Below are positions 24,817 to 36,037 of a DNA stretch of 64,000 nucleotides, piece by piece (the first letter of the stretch is position 1; every line of letters starts with the position of its first letter). This DNA is from Pictodentalium vernedei (taxonomy: Eukaryota; Mollusca; Scaphopoda; Dentaliida; Dentaliidae). Made by a program: the position numbers and the translations under genes. The DNA is taken from positions 201,707,262 to 201,771,261 of the forward strand of contig CM062292.1 of assembly GCA_031216915.1 (NCBI GenBank), given 5' to 3'. The notes beneath the pieces were generated by a model. It did no database searches. It was not told the DNA's origin and saw nothing but the letters and a program-made list of their open reading frames with translations.

Positions 24817-25103
24817 AAAAGAATGATTCATTGGTGACTGCTTTGCGCAGTGGTTTCCAGAAGTCGTGGAATTGTACTAAGAGAAGAGCGTCCCCTACTG
24901 GGTGTGCGCCGATGGTGCTCGACCCAGCTTTGGCTTATTTTTTCGTGGTGCTTTTGCACCACTTTTCTTTTCCAAATCTCTTGGAAAAGATCAAAATAGA
25001 GAGTATATTTTCTGTGTCAGGGTCTTCCACTGTAGTGCAAGCCTGTAGTAAACAATTGCGGTAGGTATAATAAGAAAGGAAATTTACTATAAAATTTAAA
25101 TTT
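24817..25103 (-). repeat. DIRS copy 1 right inverted terminal repeat
   Basis: Complement of 18546-18804, extended outward by about 30 bp (TAAGAAAGGAAATTTACTA ... AAATTT) that the left end lacks. Such unequal ends are normal for DIRS elements. Confidence 0.9.
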
Positions 25104-26083
25104 TCATTTTCCGCATTGGTTGCATGTTGCTGTAGATGGGGATTACATAGAACATGCGTGTAATAAGTAAAATTGATGCACATCAATTTCCTTTTGAAAA
25201 AAAATTTAACTTGACAGAGTGGAATCATTTTTGTTGGAAATTGCATGTAATTAGTTTTCAGCTCAGATCCATCATTTTCGTGTTTTTATACAAGATCTTT
25301 TAACACAATTCTCGTGAGTACCATACGAAAATATGTAATAAATAAGTTTGTACATGATACACAGTGATAGAAAATAACAAGTTCATTTGTATCATCGGAG
25401 GTATTGTTAAATAGTGTGAAGGTGTTTGAAGAAAAAACGAATGCAAATTCTCATCAATCAACTGTCATTTATCGAAAAATACAAATATATTTATATCACG
25501 AAGAACAATAAAAAATATATTTTCCATCTCACATCACATGAAGAAAACAACTCTGACAGCTAACCTGTCAATCATTAAAAGGGAGCCACTGCTCATATTG
25601 TTTTGTTCAAACTGTTTTCATTGGTAACTTTAATGAGTGAATGACAGCAATTCACAACTGTATTTGTAAATTTGGGTGGAGTTTGTGCTATCATTCTGTT
25701 GAGTGATTGACTGGCACTTCACAACAGCAGTTACAAGACAGGGATCAGTATGAATTAGGAACGATTCCTTTCCATGATTGACAGACACCCATATGACATT
25801 AAAAAAATCACATGTCATGTACATGTAGCTGAACAAAGGTCAATTACAAAACAAAACAGCAAACACGTGTTTATAACAATTCTTTTAATAAATAGCCTAA
25901 TGCCAAAATATACAGTGTGCAAATATAATTATAATATATTTTGTGATGAGTGATTAAATGTGTGTAATTTGGAAATGTTTTGTATTCATTGAGTTTGTCA
26001 AAGTAGAAAATTGCAATATTATTGACGATAAATATTGAGTGGTGTGATGGGAGTGATGTTCAACATTTCTTCAATTATTATTA
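25104..26083. other. Unannotated intron, with a fragment of element 15
   Basis: 25150-25255 contains AAATTGATGCACATCAATTT and TTTTTGTTGGAAATTG, matching the units at 16080 and 18000. The remainder shows nothing recognisable. Confidence 0.5.
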
Positions 26084-27014
26084 TTATACCCCCCCCCCCC
26101 CCCCCCCCAGCAAGTTGTGTGTGTGTGTGGGGGGTATACTGGAATCTCTTTGTCTGTCCATCCGTCCATAGGCATAATTTTGTCTGGAGATTTTCTCAGG
26201 TGTTTATGGACCAATCTGCTCAAAACATGGTATGAATGTACACCACCATGGGAACCTGTGCACCTGCCATTATAGTTCTGGTCAGATTATTTTTGCCAGA
26301 ATTATGCCTCTTTTCAACTTGAAATAGCAGGCCTAGAATTTTGTTCAGAAATTTTATCAGATGTTTGTGGGTTGATTCTTTTGAAACATGGTATGTATGT
26401 TTACTACCATGGAAACCTGTGCACCTGCCTTTATAGTTTTGATCAGACTTTTTTGCCAGAGTTATGCCCCTTTTCCTCATAGAATGCATGAATTTTGTCC
26501 GGAGATTTTCTCAGATGTTTATGGGTTGATTCCTTTGATACTTGGTATGGATGTTTACTTGGTATGGATGGCATCCTATGGACCTCCAATTATAGTTTTG
26601 ATCAAACATTTTTTGCCAGAGTTATGCTCCCTTTCATCTTAGAATGTCTGAACTGCCTACAATTTTGTCCGGAGATTTTCCTAGATATTTATTGGACGAT
26701 TCCTTTGAAACTTGGTATGGATGTTCATTACCATAAGAACATTTGCTCCTGCAAATATAGTTTTCACCCTTTTTTTTACCAAAGTTATGCCCCTTTTCTT
26801 CTGAGAATGTGTGAATTTTGGCCGGAGATTTTCTCAGATGTTTATGGGTCGATTTCTTTGAAACTTGGTATGATTTTCACTACCATGGGAACCTGTGCAT
26901 CTGCGATTATAGTTTTGATTGGACTTTTTTGGCTAGAGTTATGCCCTTTTCATCTTGGAATATCATGGCGGCAGAGGGTATGGACAGGCTCATCTGGGAC
27001 AGTCACACCTCTAG
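26084..27014 (+). mobile_element. HINE/pearl-like element 6 with a ~160-bp tandem core
   Basis: The 5' hairpin is TATACC plus a C20 run, then GGGGGGTATA. It is followed by GTCTGTCCATCCGTCC. Five units of about 160 bp each contain GGAGATTTTCTCAGATGTTT and CCAGAGTTATGCCCCTTTTC. The 3' end has the arm GAGGGTAT, the short hairpin GGGACAGTCACACC and CTAG before TT. Open frames through the units are by-products of the period. Confidence 0.7.
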
Positions 27015-27319
27015 TTATGAATATATTGATTTTGGCATTGATAATCTTATACAATACTGTAATTTGTGATATACTGGTTCTTTCAAAATGATAGTGGTAT
27101 TGGCTCGGTATCGTTTTTAAAACCGGTAAATTGCCAGTATACTGTGCAGCCCTAGCCCAACCACTTACATATTTTTCTGCGACCATTGCTCATATATTCA
27201 GGTGATCTTCCCATTAGAGTACTGTGTCCTTGGAATAAATTATGCTGAAGCAATGCGGTTTTCATAATTTTGGAATTGTGTTGATTTGCTTTTAAACTTT
27301 TTCAAACAGTCTTATCGTC

Positions 27320-27544
27320 TTAACCCTTTGAATACTGGTGGTATCTTCCATGCCAGTTAAATGGCAGAAATTGGAAGAGTCCATATCCATTATTTAGGGG
27401 TAGAGCAATTAATATTTTCAACATGCAGCTTTCAGGCTGCACGTTAAAAATATTAATTGTTCTACCACACACATTCACTTAATGAAATTATGACATATCG
27501 TGTTGCTGGACCGGAAAAGCGGTCTCTTTTGTTGAAAGAGTTAA
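27320..27544 (+). repeat. piggyBac-type MITE, family B
   Basis: TTAA-CCCTTTGAATACTGGTGG start and GTTGAAAGAG-TTAA end, with an inverted core AATTAATATTTTCAACATGC/GCACGTTAAAAATATTAATT. Exact TTAA on both sides. Relatives are at 7790 (half) and 56988. Confidence 0.75.
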
Positions 27545-27612
27545 GCTAATCTAGGCACATTTTTAGAAAAGTATAACATCCAGAAAAGATTTGATTGGAT
27601 TTTTTATGTTTT

Positions 27613-28323
27613 TATACCCCTGCCACCAGTGAGGGTATATAGGATTCGCGTTGTCTGTCCATCTGTCCGTCCCAAAATTCAATCGTAAATAACTTGTAAA
27701 GTACTTGGTTGAGTGACTTGATATTTGGTATGCAAGTGTATCCTATTGCTGTATACCTCTAGTGAAATGCAGGTGTTGTGCGAGATTTTATTGCCAGAGT
27801 CATTTCCTTTTATGGACTTAGAATTTGTCTTGAAATTAATTCATGAATAACATGCAGAGTACTCAATGGAATGACGTCATATTTGGTGTGTAAGTCTATC
27901 CTATTGATGTCTACTCACAGTGCAATGCAGATGTTATGCAGTGTATTATTGTAGGAGTTATTGCATTTTATGGACTTATGGATTTTGTCCATCCCAAAAT
28001 TCTGCCATGAATAATTTGTGTGTTCAACTCCTCCCACAATTTCTAATGTAGAGAGTTGAAACTTTAGGATATGGTTGCACATGTCTTGCAGATGCGCAAC
28101 ATATATAAAGCTTGCAGAATTTTTTTTTTTCACAGAATTAGATGCAGGGGTACCTTTTTGTGTCGTCACCATATGGAGACACTTAGTAATTCTTATGATA
28201 TATGCCCCCAATGGTCTGTAATCTGTCATCCTGCAGCGTCACCCGGTAATAAATGTTTCATTTCTCTAATGCTATCCATGGTATTGCAGGCGGGGGTATA
28301 TGCCACCCTCAACTTTGTTCTAG
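27613..28323 (+). mobile_element. HINE/pearl-like element 7
   Basis: 5' TATACCCCTGCCACC...GAGGGTATA hairpin and GTCTGTCCATCTGTCCGTCCC. About three degenerate units contain AATAACTTG.A.AGTACT and GGAATGACGTCATATTTGG-like sequence. It ends GCGGGGGTATATGCCACC and CTAG-TTT. The 3' hairpin is weak. Confidence 0.65.
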
Positions 28324-28469
28324 TTTATCTTGAACTGATTTTTCAATCAAATCTTTTCACTTAGATTTTATCAATAATCCTTCAGTATTGCTGATGATAA
28401 TATGAACATCAGCCCTGTGAAACTACGATTTTACACCTCCTAATTATATGTATCTTTGTAATTTTGTTA

Positions 28470-28718
28470 TTAACCCTTCACCCAACACAGACGATATCAA
28501 AATTTATTATTTTAAATACAATTTTTTTTAATTTTTCAAAAAATTTCAACAAAACCATATCATGTGACCCCTCATTGGAACGAGCTCAATGAGCTCATTC
28601 CAATGAGGGGTCACATGATATGGTTTCGTTGAAATATTTTGAAAAATTTAATTCTTTCAACTGCTCAATTTGCATATTATGAGGGCGGATGCGGGTGATT
28701 CGTTAGGTAAAGGGTTAA
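28470..28718 (+). repeat. piggyBac-type MITE, family A, complete
   Basis: TTAA-CCCTTCACCCAACAC to TTAGGTAAAGGG-TTAA. The central near-perfect palindrome has arms ATCATGTGACCCCTCATTGG and complement around GAGCTCAATGAGCTC. One of the best-preserved family A copies. Confidence 0.82.
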
Positions 28719-29480
28719 AGAAGCACACATTTTTTTACCAAGGTCATAAAACAGGAACTTTGGTATGGTGACAGATGATTCTTAAAAGCCTATTCACACG
28801 TAATACTGTGAACTAAAGCACAGAAATTAATTACCAGCATTAATGGTTAGCAACATTATAAAACTGTTGTGAACAGGAAAAGAAAAACTTTCTACTCAGT
28901 TCTGCAAAGATAAAGAAAATACATACATGCCCTCGCAAATCTCTGTAATATGCTGTGATGAGTTTCTGTTGGCAAAAGTTTGTACAGAAAACAATGTCTT
29001 ATGTCAACATTTTAACAAATTCACACTTAAAAAAATGGACACCACGCACATTCTAACATCAATATTTTAATGTTACAAAGATTAATTTCTCAGTTCAGTG
29101 CATTAGTCTCAGATTTCGGTACTATAAGTGTAATTTTATTGTATCGGGACAGGATATCAGAAATACAAGTAAACTGGACTTTGCTCTCTCTTTGATGACT
29201 GGGTTTTCCTGTGGTCTGTACTTAGTAATGGATTGAAAACCCGACTTGATAGTGTGATCACACACACCTCGTTGACCTCAGTATTTCCAATATAAACATT
29301 TAAATCCTTATATCTTGTTTGACAGAGCTTCATGAGCTATGTAAAACAAGATATAACAGAATAAATCTCAATTTATCTTCTCAATGTTCTGGCTAGTTGA
29401 AAAAATCCTGTTAATTAAAAGGTGTAGAGTCTGGTTTTCTGTTCAGATATCTTCTAAACATCTCCAAAAAATTTAGTTTT
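28719..29480. other. Unannotated intron with one small palindrome
   Basis: 29310-29365 contains TATATCTTGTTTGACAGAGC and TAAAACAAGATATA in inverted order, a palindrome that recurs elsewhere. Otherwise nothing recognised. Confidence 0.5.
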
Positions 29481-30254
29481 AGCTCAACTTGACAACATCA
29501 AATTTGAGCTAATGGGGTGGGTTGCAATCCATTGTCCATTGTCCATACATCCGTAGTCTGTACGTCCATATGTTCCTCTGTCCATCCACAATTCTTTATC
29601 ATACCCTATAGGCTACAACTCTCACCCAATCAGTTCCAAATTTCATACATGGCTTTGTCTAGATAAAGGCTATTGAATTTTTCTGAATTTTGTTGAAAAA
29701 CATGCCTGCCAGTGACAATCTTAGATTTGGCATATAAATTGTCAACAATTCAATTGGCACATCCTACAGGCTGCATCTCTCACCCAATCTTTTTCAAATT
29801 TAATATGTAGCTTTGGTGTGATGTCTAGATGGGAGGTATCAAATTTTTCTGAATTTCCTTGAAGAACATGGCCGCTAGTGACCATTTTGAATTTGGCATA
29901 TAAGTTGTCAACAATTCCATTAGCACACCCTACAAGCCGCAACTCTCACCCAATCTTTTTCAGATTTCATATCTAGCTTTGGCGTGATATCTAGATGGGA
30001 GCTTTCAAATTTTTCTGAATTTCATTAAAATACAGGACCACTAGTGGCCATCTTGGATTTGGCATATAAATTGTCAGCAAATCTATTAGTACACCCTACT
30101 GGCCACATCCCTCACCGATATTTTTCAGATTTCATATGTAGCTTTGGTGTAATGTCTTTTCTGTAGAAACTTGAGTGAATGACTACTGGAACTTTCTATT
30201 TAGTTCAGTCCCTTCTTGGACAGGTTGAGCTGTAGTGTCATTGACACTTTCATT
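29481..30254 (+). mobile_element. HINE/pearl-like element 8 with ~168-bp units
   Basis: 5' AGCTCAACTTGAC...TTTGAGCT and TCCGTAGTCTGTACGTCC. Four units contain CTCACCCAATCTTTTTCA and TGTCTAGATGGGAG. 3' end GTTGAGCTGTAG, hairpin AGTGTCATTGACACT, TTCATT. The termini are the same as elements 1, 3 and 10. It ends 265 bp before UGP2 exon c. Confidence 0.72.
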
Positions 30255-30483
30255 CTTGTGTTGCAAACCTCAAGAACCTTCAGTGAAATGATCTTGATAA
30301 ACATATTCTCTTGGAAGATCATTAGCCAGTGTTCCCAAAAAATATTTTTTTAAAAGACCCCAACAATTTATTTGCATAATTTTCTGTCTGGCACATGTTT
30401 GATTTGATTATTTGCTAGATAAAATGAAAGCACTGAGAATGTTTGAAGTGTTTGTAACTTAACCTAGTATCCACTGGTTCTGA

Positions 30484-30654
<171 letters not shown>

Positions 30655-30829
30655 TAATTTTTTTTAACTGTTGAGTGCTAGAAGTCGCTATTACGGCTGT
30701 ATTAAAAAGTACTGAAAATCACAAGTAGCATTACACTATGCATTAGCTTAATGTTTGTTAAGTAGCAGAAAAATTGTTTTCAGTAAATAGTTTTGTTACA
30801 GTTTATTGGAGACTACTTTTTGAATTGGG

Positions 30830-31042
30830 TTAACCCTCTGCACAGGTACAACAAAATAACAAAATTTCAAGCAGCAAATTTTTCCCATAATGAAACTGAG
30901 AATTTAACCAATTTACTCTTGTTTGTCAGGTGTTATTGAGCTCTGTCAAACAAGAGTTAATTGATTAAATTCCTAATTGCATTATTGGAAAAAATTGAGG
31001 ATTCAAATTCTGAAATTAAGAAATCAGTGAGCAGAGGGTTAA
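30830..31042 (+). repeat. piggyBac-type MITE, family C
   Basis: TTAA-CCCTCTGCACAGG to GAGCAGAGGG-TTAA, with inner palindrome CTTGTTTGTCAGGTGTT / AGCTCTGTCAAACAAG. TTAA is exact on both sides. Confidence 0.75.
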
Positions 31043-31072
31043 ATGACATTTACATTTTGATAATAATTTATT

Positions 31073-31319
31073 GTAACCCTTTGAACAACTCGTTCCCTGG
31101 AATGGTATCGCCTCCATGTACACTTACAGTGAGATGGGTCAGTCCAGTTTCAATGTACAGGGAGAATAAAATAATAACTGCAGTCTGCAGCCATCTGGTT
31201 GCAGACTGCAGTTATTATTTTATCATCAATGCCCCGTGTATAGACCTCTTAAAAAGACAGAACTAGAGCAAAATTATGCCTTGGACTGAAAAATCGGTCT
31301 TACGGGTTCAAAGGGTTAA
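31073..31319 (+). repeat. piggyBac-type MITE, related termini
   Basis: GTAA-CCCTTTGAACAAC to GGTTCAAAGGG-TTAA. The central palindrome AAAATAATAACTGCAGTCTG and complement lies at 31167-31221. The termini resemble family B but the core is different. Confidence 0.7.
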
Positions 31320-31320
31320 G

Positions 31321-31586
31321 GCAGGTTTGGGCAAGACACTTAATCAAACTGCTCAAGTGGATGCACAGGACGTGAAGTGCTATGGGGTTTGGCATATGGA
31401 TGGTATGCATATCTTCAACCAATGGTAGCCCTAGTAATTTGGAGAATATGCCAGTTACTTGCCACTTTGCAGTGGTTCTTGCCAGGTACTCCAGCTTCCT
31501 CCACATGTAAACCTGTTTGTTACGATATGACCCTGGATGTTGAAAGTGTTATTAATCCTCAGTAAATAAATATGGTAATAAATAAG
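31321..31586 (+). repeat. SINE copy, 5' truncated
   Basis: TTGGGCAAGACACTTAATC, GCATATCTTCAACCAATGG, CCAGGTACTCCAGCTTCC and tail CTCAGTAAATAAATATGG correspond in order to the SINE at 6888-7252. The tRNA-like head is missing. Confidence 0.7.
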
Positions 31587-32348
31587 ACATCCTGAATAAA
31601 AGATTACAGCAATCCTTTTTCACATAACCTTTTTGTCAGCGGAGTCCTATGACTGAAGTTTTTAACCAAGAAAAAGTAAAAAATCTCGTTGAGGCATATT
31701 AGTGCAAAAGCTCTGATGAGTACCCTAAAAAACTGCAGCTTATTCTTGGGGTTTCTTGCATTAAGCCAGTTAAAAAAATGTGATATAATACACCGGTGGA
31801 ATGCACTTAGGAAGGTTCTTTTCAACAGTGTGTTATACTGCTGCATTTCAAAAAGACTTTTCATAAAATTGATCATGGTCTCAACAGTTTATTTGTATTC
31901 ATAAATATTATGAAGTCATGGGCCCTTCACATTAATTATCTTCCCACCAGCAAGGTTTATGCAAAGGGATCTTTTGAATGAGTTTAAAACTGGATAAAGA
32001 TTAATTGATAAGATTGTCAAAACAAGCCAGTGCGACAGCAATTGTTTAACAGATTTTATGGATGTGTTCAGTTTCAGACAGTCTGTTATAGTCATGTTCC
32101 CAATGACCTTAGAGATCATTAACACTTTTTGTGAATATTTTGAATGTTTGGGTGATCTGGTCTAGACAGTCAGTTGATAAATATATAAATACATAATTTG
32201 GTATGATATCATTTTTAACCCTTTTCTAAATATTTCTGAGTGATCAGATCATCAAGAACAACATGCTCTAAGGCAAATGGGAGAGCACTTTTTCTTTTGT
32301 AGGGATTTCAGTGATAGTTTAATTCAACATCCCTATGGGGCTGTGGGA
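31587..32348. other. Unannotated intron sequence
   Basis: Nothing recognised; short frames on both strands lack domains. Confidence 0.5.
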
Positions 32349-32574
32349 TTAACCCTAAAAGGCTGGAGATTTGTATACATTTTGATAGTCTACATCCTGT
32401 GGCTTTGCAGTTGTTTCTAGGTAAGTCCTGGCTGCCTGCATAGGCAGCCAAGCCCTGCCTAGAAACAATTGCCAAAGCACTTAGAATACAACTTGGAGAT
32501 TTAGATATTGCTTTGGGCACCTGTTTTGTTGCAGTGAAAGTGATCAAAGTCAGAACTAGCCGTCAAAGGGTTAA
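32349..32574 (+). repeat. piggyBac-type MITE, family D, complete
   Basis: TTAA-CCCTAAAAGGCTGG to CCGTCAAAGGG-TTAA, with central palindrome TTTCTAGGTAAGTCCTGGCT / AGCCAAGCCCTGCCTAGAAA. Partner of 8555-8755. Confidence 0.72.
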
Positions 32575-32611
32575 ATTATTACCAAGTGATCAAATGTATT
32601 TGTTATTCTCC

Positions 32612-32768
32612 CTATTAGAACCCCAGGAGACAATTGATTACTGTAAGGACCAAGTAACCAGTGCATGGAGTGGAAGTCCTCAGAAGTTGGCAGCATGAGT
32701 ATAAACAAATGGCTAAACTTGACTTTTTCACATGTTGTGGTCATTATAAATGCCAATAAATAAATAAC
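32612..32768 (+). repeat. SINE-like fragment
   Basis: Shares GGAAGTCCTC, AAACTTGACTT, TGTTGTGGTCAT and CAATAAATAAATAA with 9060-9262. Confidence 0.5.
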
Positions 32769-33815
32769 TTACTACTCATTGACTGTTAATTTGCCTTACA
32801 TAAAAAAATTCATGTATTCCATGCTGAAAATGCTAACAGGATTGATTAAAAATGATCTTTTGGGGGGGAGGGTGTTGCTCAGTATTCTAAAGGTGTGAGA
32901 GGAATTGTTTTGCTCAAGGACACAATACAAATGCATGTCCATTATCCAGCGTAAATGTATTACCAGCCATTTTAATGGACTTGTCAAAAGCCATTAAGTT
33001 CTTGCTACACCATGTACTGTTTATGGTCATTAAGACAATTCAGGCTGCCTATATAGCTATTAAAGGCTACTTGAGCAACCATAAACAGCAAGTAAAACTT
33101 CGTGGAGTGTGCAGCAGCTGATCTGACATACTCATGGGCATTCTGCAGGGATCTATTTTTGGCCCTTTTCTGTTCAATGTCTTCCTAAATGAGATATTTC
33201 CCTTCATAACTTGCAGTGTGTTATACATCTATGCTAATGACAACACCTATACATTCACATATTCTTATTTAAGATTTTGTCAAAGAGACACTAAAGGCGG
33301 ATTCAGATATTTTACCTGGTAGAGTGCTGGAAGCCCATATTTAGGCTTTATTCTGGATGTCAGGTACAGAAACTTAAAGGCTTCTTATTCTGTGGGTGTG
33401 CTTCATATTATATTTCAAGTGAAACTATTTTGTCTCTTTTGATTTGCCTTGTTGCAGTTTTTGGTAGAGTTCCTATGAGCACTCCCATAAATTGTAATAA
33501 GGCAAAGACATGTGAGCCAATTCTGATGACCCAAAATAATTTAGCCCTCTACCAGTTAGTAAATTGGTTCACTTCCAAAGAAATGCAGCCAAATGCAGAT
33601 AAATTTCAAGCTACAGCTATTTGAAAAACACCTTTTCCATCTAAAAGATAGTAAATTTTCTGTGAACTAACTCATGCAACTCCTGGGAATAGATATTGAT
33701 AAAAATTGAAATCTGTCATGGAGTGGTCCAAATTGCCAGTGCAGTTCATGTTGATGAGGCTTGCTTGTTATTTAATTTTTATTATTTTACGGTTTGCTAG
33801 TACATTTAAATCCTT

Positions 33816-34058
33816 TTAATTCTTTATCCAACTTAACGGCCAAAACCGGCCAGCGCTATTCACAAAAATTGCCAATTAATTTTCATTATTTTTTCATTTT
33901 TTGTCTCAAAAACATAGGTTATGACCTCTCTTTGGAACAACCTCATTGAGCTCATTCCAATGAGGGGTCATAACCTATGTTTTTAAAAAAAAACAATTAG
34001 TTATTCAAGAATTTTTTTTGCAAGTGTCATTTGCTTTTCATGTTAGGTAAAGTGTTAA
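33816..34058 (+). repeat. piggyBac-type MITE, family A
   Basis: TTAA-TTCTTTATCCAAC to TGTTAGGTAAAGTG-TTAA. The centre is ACATAGGTTATGACCTCTC and complement around GAGCTCATTCC; the AACGGCCAAAACCGGCC arm is shared with 55584. Confidence 0.75.
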
Positions 34059-34185
34059 TTAAACTTCTGGTACTACATTTATATTACAGGACATTGTTTT
34101 GTTCCTTTATGAATTGCCTCCAAAAAAGATGTAATTTCATTGCCATTGTGAGAATGGATATTTTTAATATCATTGCTTTATGTTT

Positions 34186-34502
34186 AGCTGCGACGAGCAG
34201 CTCTATATGTGGCAATGTCTGTCTGTCTGTCGGTCGGTCAGTCTGTCACCAACAAGTTTAAAAAACACCATAACTCCTAAAATACTTGATGGAATGACAC
34301 CATACTTGGTATGCAAGTGTATCTTTATGATGTCTACACCATCTCAATAGTGCATGTCATTCGGATAATGTCCGTCACATTTATGGACTTGTTACCAACA
34401 AGTTTTTTGTCACCAACAAGTTTTTTTGTCACCAACGAGTTTTAAAACATAATTGGCGTTGCACGAATCGTCGCAGCTTCGGCACTGTGACAGTGCTTCT
34501 AG
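34186..34502 (+). mobile_element. HINE/pearl-like element 9, compact and complete (317 bp)
   Basis: 5' AGCTGCGACGAGCAGCT hairpin, then GTCTGTCTGTCTGTCGGTCG, a short partial repeat (CACCAACAAGTTT three times), the inverted arm CGTCGCAGCT, the 3' hairpin GCACTGTGACAGTGC and CTAG. Flanking bases are T and T. Because it has all structural parts and few repeats, it is the clearest model of the class in this window. Confidence 0.78.
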
Positions 34503-34735
34503 TTAATGTGTATTTCACTTTCAGGAATTGGTCAAAAGCTCCATAGAGCTTGTGTTTTCACTTGTTTGTATATTATCTGACTATAAATAAAATTTATCTT
34601 ATCTTAAAATTCCCGTCACCTAGTAATATCTGACAGTGGAGGTCAGAATTCATCTTTATTCTGAATCACTTTCAAATTACTTTTCATGGAAATAATTTTT
34701 ATTAACTCAGTTTCAGATGCTGAGTACATCATTAC

Positions 34736-34976
34736 TTAACTCTTAACCTGCTGTATTTTCAAGATATTTTATTTGATGAAAAATTAATCTAAATATAACA
34801 CAAGAAAACAGTGGTGAAAAAATCCATTCAATTTATAGGGGGAAAATGTGATTAAATCCATTCAATTTATAAGGGGAAAATGTGATTAAATGTTCCCAAA
34901 TTATATTGGTTCCTAGGACAAGAGAAACCCTGCTGTACTGGGCAGGAATATATGCCAACAGTATGCAAAGAGTTAA
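34736..34976 (+). repeat. piggyBac-type MITE, family E
   Basis: TTAA-CTCTTAACCTGC to GTATGCAAAGAG-TTAA, including TTTTCAAGATATTTTATTTG and GGCAGGAATATATGCC. A 35-bp tandem duplication (ATCCATTCAATTTATA...) lies at 34828-34890. Confidence 0.62.
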
Positions 34977-35194
34977 AGCTTTAAGGCCTCTTTTGGATTG
35001 TTTGTCCAGAGTATTCAGCGCAGAGGCACTTTGGCTTTTATTTTAAATTGCACCTCATGGCAGTCTCATTCCAAGGCTTATTGCTGTGGTTTCTAATCAA
35101 ATCTTCGCTGCCTGTATACAGTATGGGGATAGTGGATTGTAACTAAATCACCCACAGAGTGGAGTTATCACTTTCAAATTCAGTACATATGGAC

Positions 35195-35282
35195 ATAAAA
35201 CACAAGCACTGTTTCAGCCAATAGACCTCTGGGTTTAACCAGGAGGTCCATTGGCTGGAACATTGCTTGTGCTTGTTATGCT
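35195..35282. repeat. Foldback repeat
   Basis: Arms around CACAAGCACTGTTTCAGCCA / TGGCTGGAACATTGCTTGTG with GACCTCTGG / AGGAGGTCC form a ~40-bp imperfect hairpin. Weak complementarity (GAGTG..ATCACT) may extend outward to about 35155 and 35340. Confidence 0.6.
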
Positions 35283-35403
35283 TTGCGACAAATTTGCAAT
35301 TACTTCATGGGTAGAATCTGCACTCTATGGGTGGTTTAGTGATAATACACTCTCCACATACTGTAGGTAATGAAGACTTGACTTGAAACCATGCCCTGGG
35401 TAT

Positions 35404-35639
35404 TTAACCCTTTACCCAATGCATGCGATATAATATGATATCAACATTTTTTATTTTAATTTTTTTTTCTCAGATTTAAAAAAAAAAAACATTTCATGTG
35501 ACCCCTCATTGGAATGAGCATGATGAGCTCATTCCAATAAGTGGTCACATGATATGGTTTTGTTGAAAAAATTTTTTCCGACTACTTAATTTGTAAATTA
35601 CACAGGTGGATGCAGAAGATTCATTAGGTAAAGGGTTAA
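35404..35639 (+). repeat. piggyBac-type MITE, family A, complete
   Basis: TTAA-CCCTTTACCCAATGC to CATTAGGTAAAGGG-TTAA, with the CATGTGACCCCTCATTGGAA centre. Exact TTAA flanks. Confidence 0.8.
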
Positions 35640-36037
35640 TCAGCATTTTAAAACAGAGAACGGGTTGGAGCACCTAATTTAGACATAAAAACAATTTGAG
35701 CAAGGTCAGAATCAAACCCCTGAGGGTTAAATTTATTATTTGTTGTGAGACTTTTTACAGTTGGTTAAACTTTTTGTTGCAGATTTTTCAGCAGTAAGGT
35801 CAGGTCCTAATGTGTAATTAGGTTTGTGGCTTCTCATAATAAACGTGTTATTTTGTCTCCCAGTTTCATTAACCATTTCATTCCCACGTCTATTTTACAG
35901 TGATAATAAGCCTGCTGTATCTTTTCATTTGTTAATAACATGATGTGATGTATCTTGCTTTTTTGAAAAGGCTCTCTGAGCTCATTTCAGCAGTGTGTCA
36001 TACCACAGAACTTGATCCACTTGATAACAGGAGCTCA
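35640..36037. other. Unannotated intron sequence
   Basis: Nothing recognised beyond a possible degenerate MITE end (AACCATTTCATTCCCACG) at about 35873. Confidence 0.45.

Larger units (their letters stand above)
18546..25103 (+). mobile_element. DIRS-type retrotransposon, copy 1 (dead)
   Basis: About 6.56 kb with inverted (not direct) terminal repeats, an internal complementary region, a gag-like region, reverse transcriptase/RNase H and a tyrosine recombinase. That combination defines DIRS elements, which integrate circular DNA by tyrosine recombinase and leave no target duplication. It is 70-90% alike by eye to copy 2 (42091-48548). Frameshifts, a ~97-bp RT deletion and active-site changes show it is inactive. 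Confidence 0.9.
33080..34608 (+). pseudogene. LINE reverse transcriptase remnant with nested insertions
   Basis: 33130-33250 encodes GILQGSIFGPFLFNVFLNEI and LYIYANDNTYTF, the RT block normally PQGSxLGPLLFxxxxND and YADDxT; the catalytic YADD is YAND. 33540-33624 encodes LVNWFTSKEMQPNADKFQA, the usual downstream LxxWFxxNxMxxNxxK motif of Jockey/CR1/L2-like LINEs. Stops and shifts separate the pieces. A 3' tail AAATAAAATTTATCTTATCT at 34586-34608 may be its end. A family-A MITE and HINE element 9 sit between RT and tail. Confidence 0.8.
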
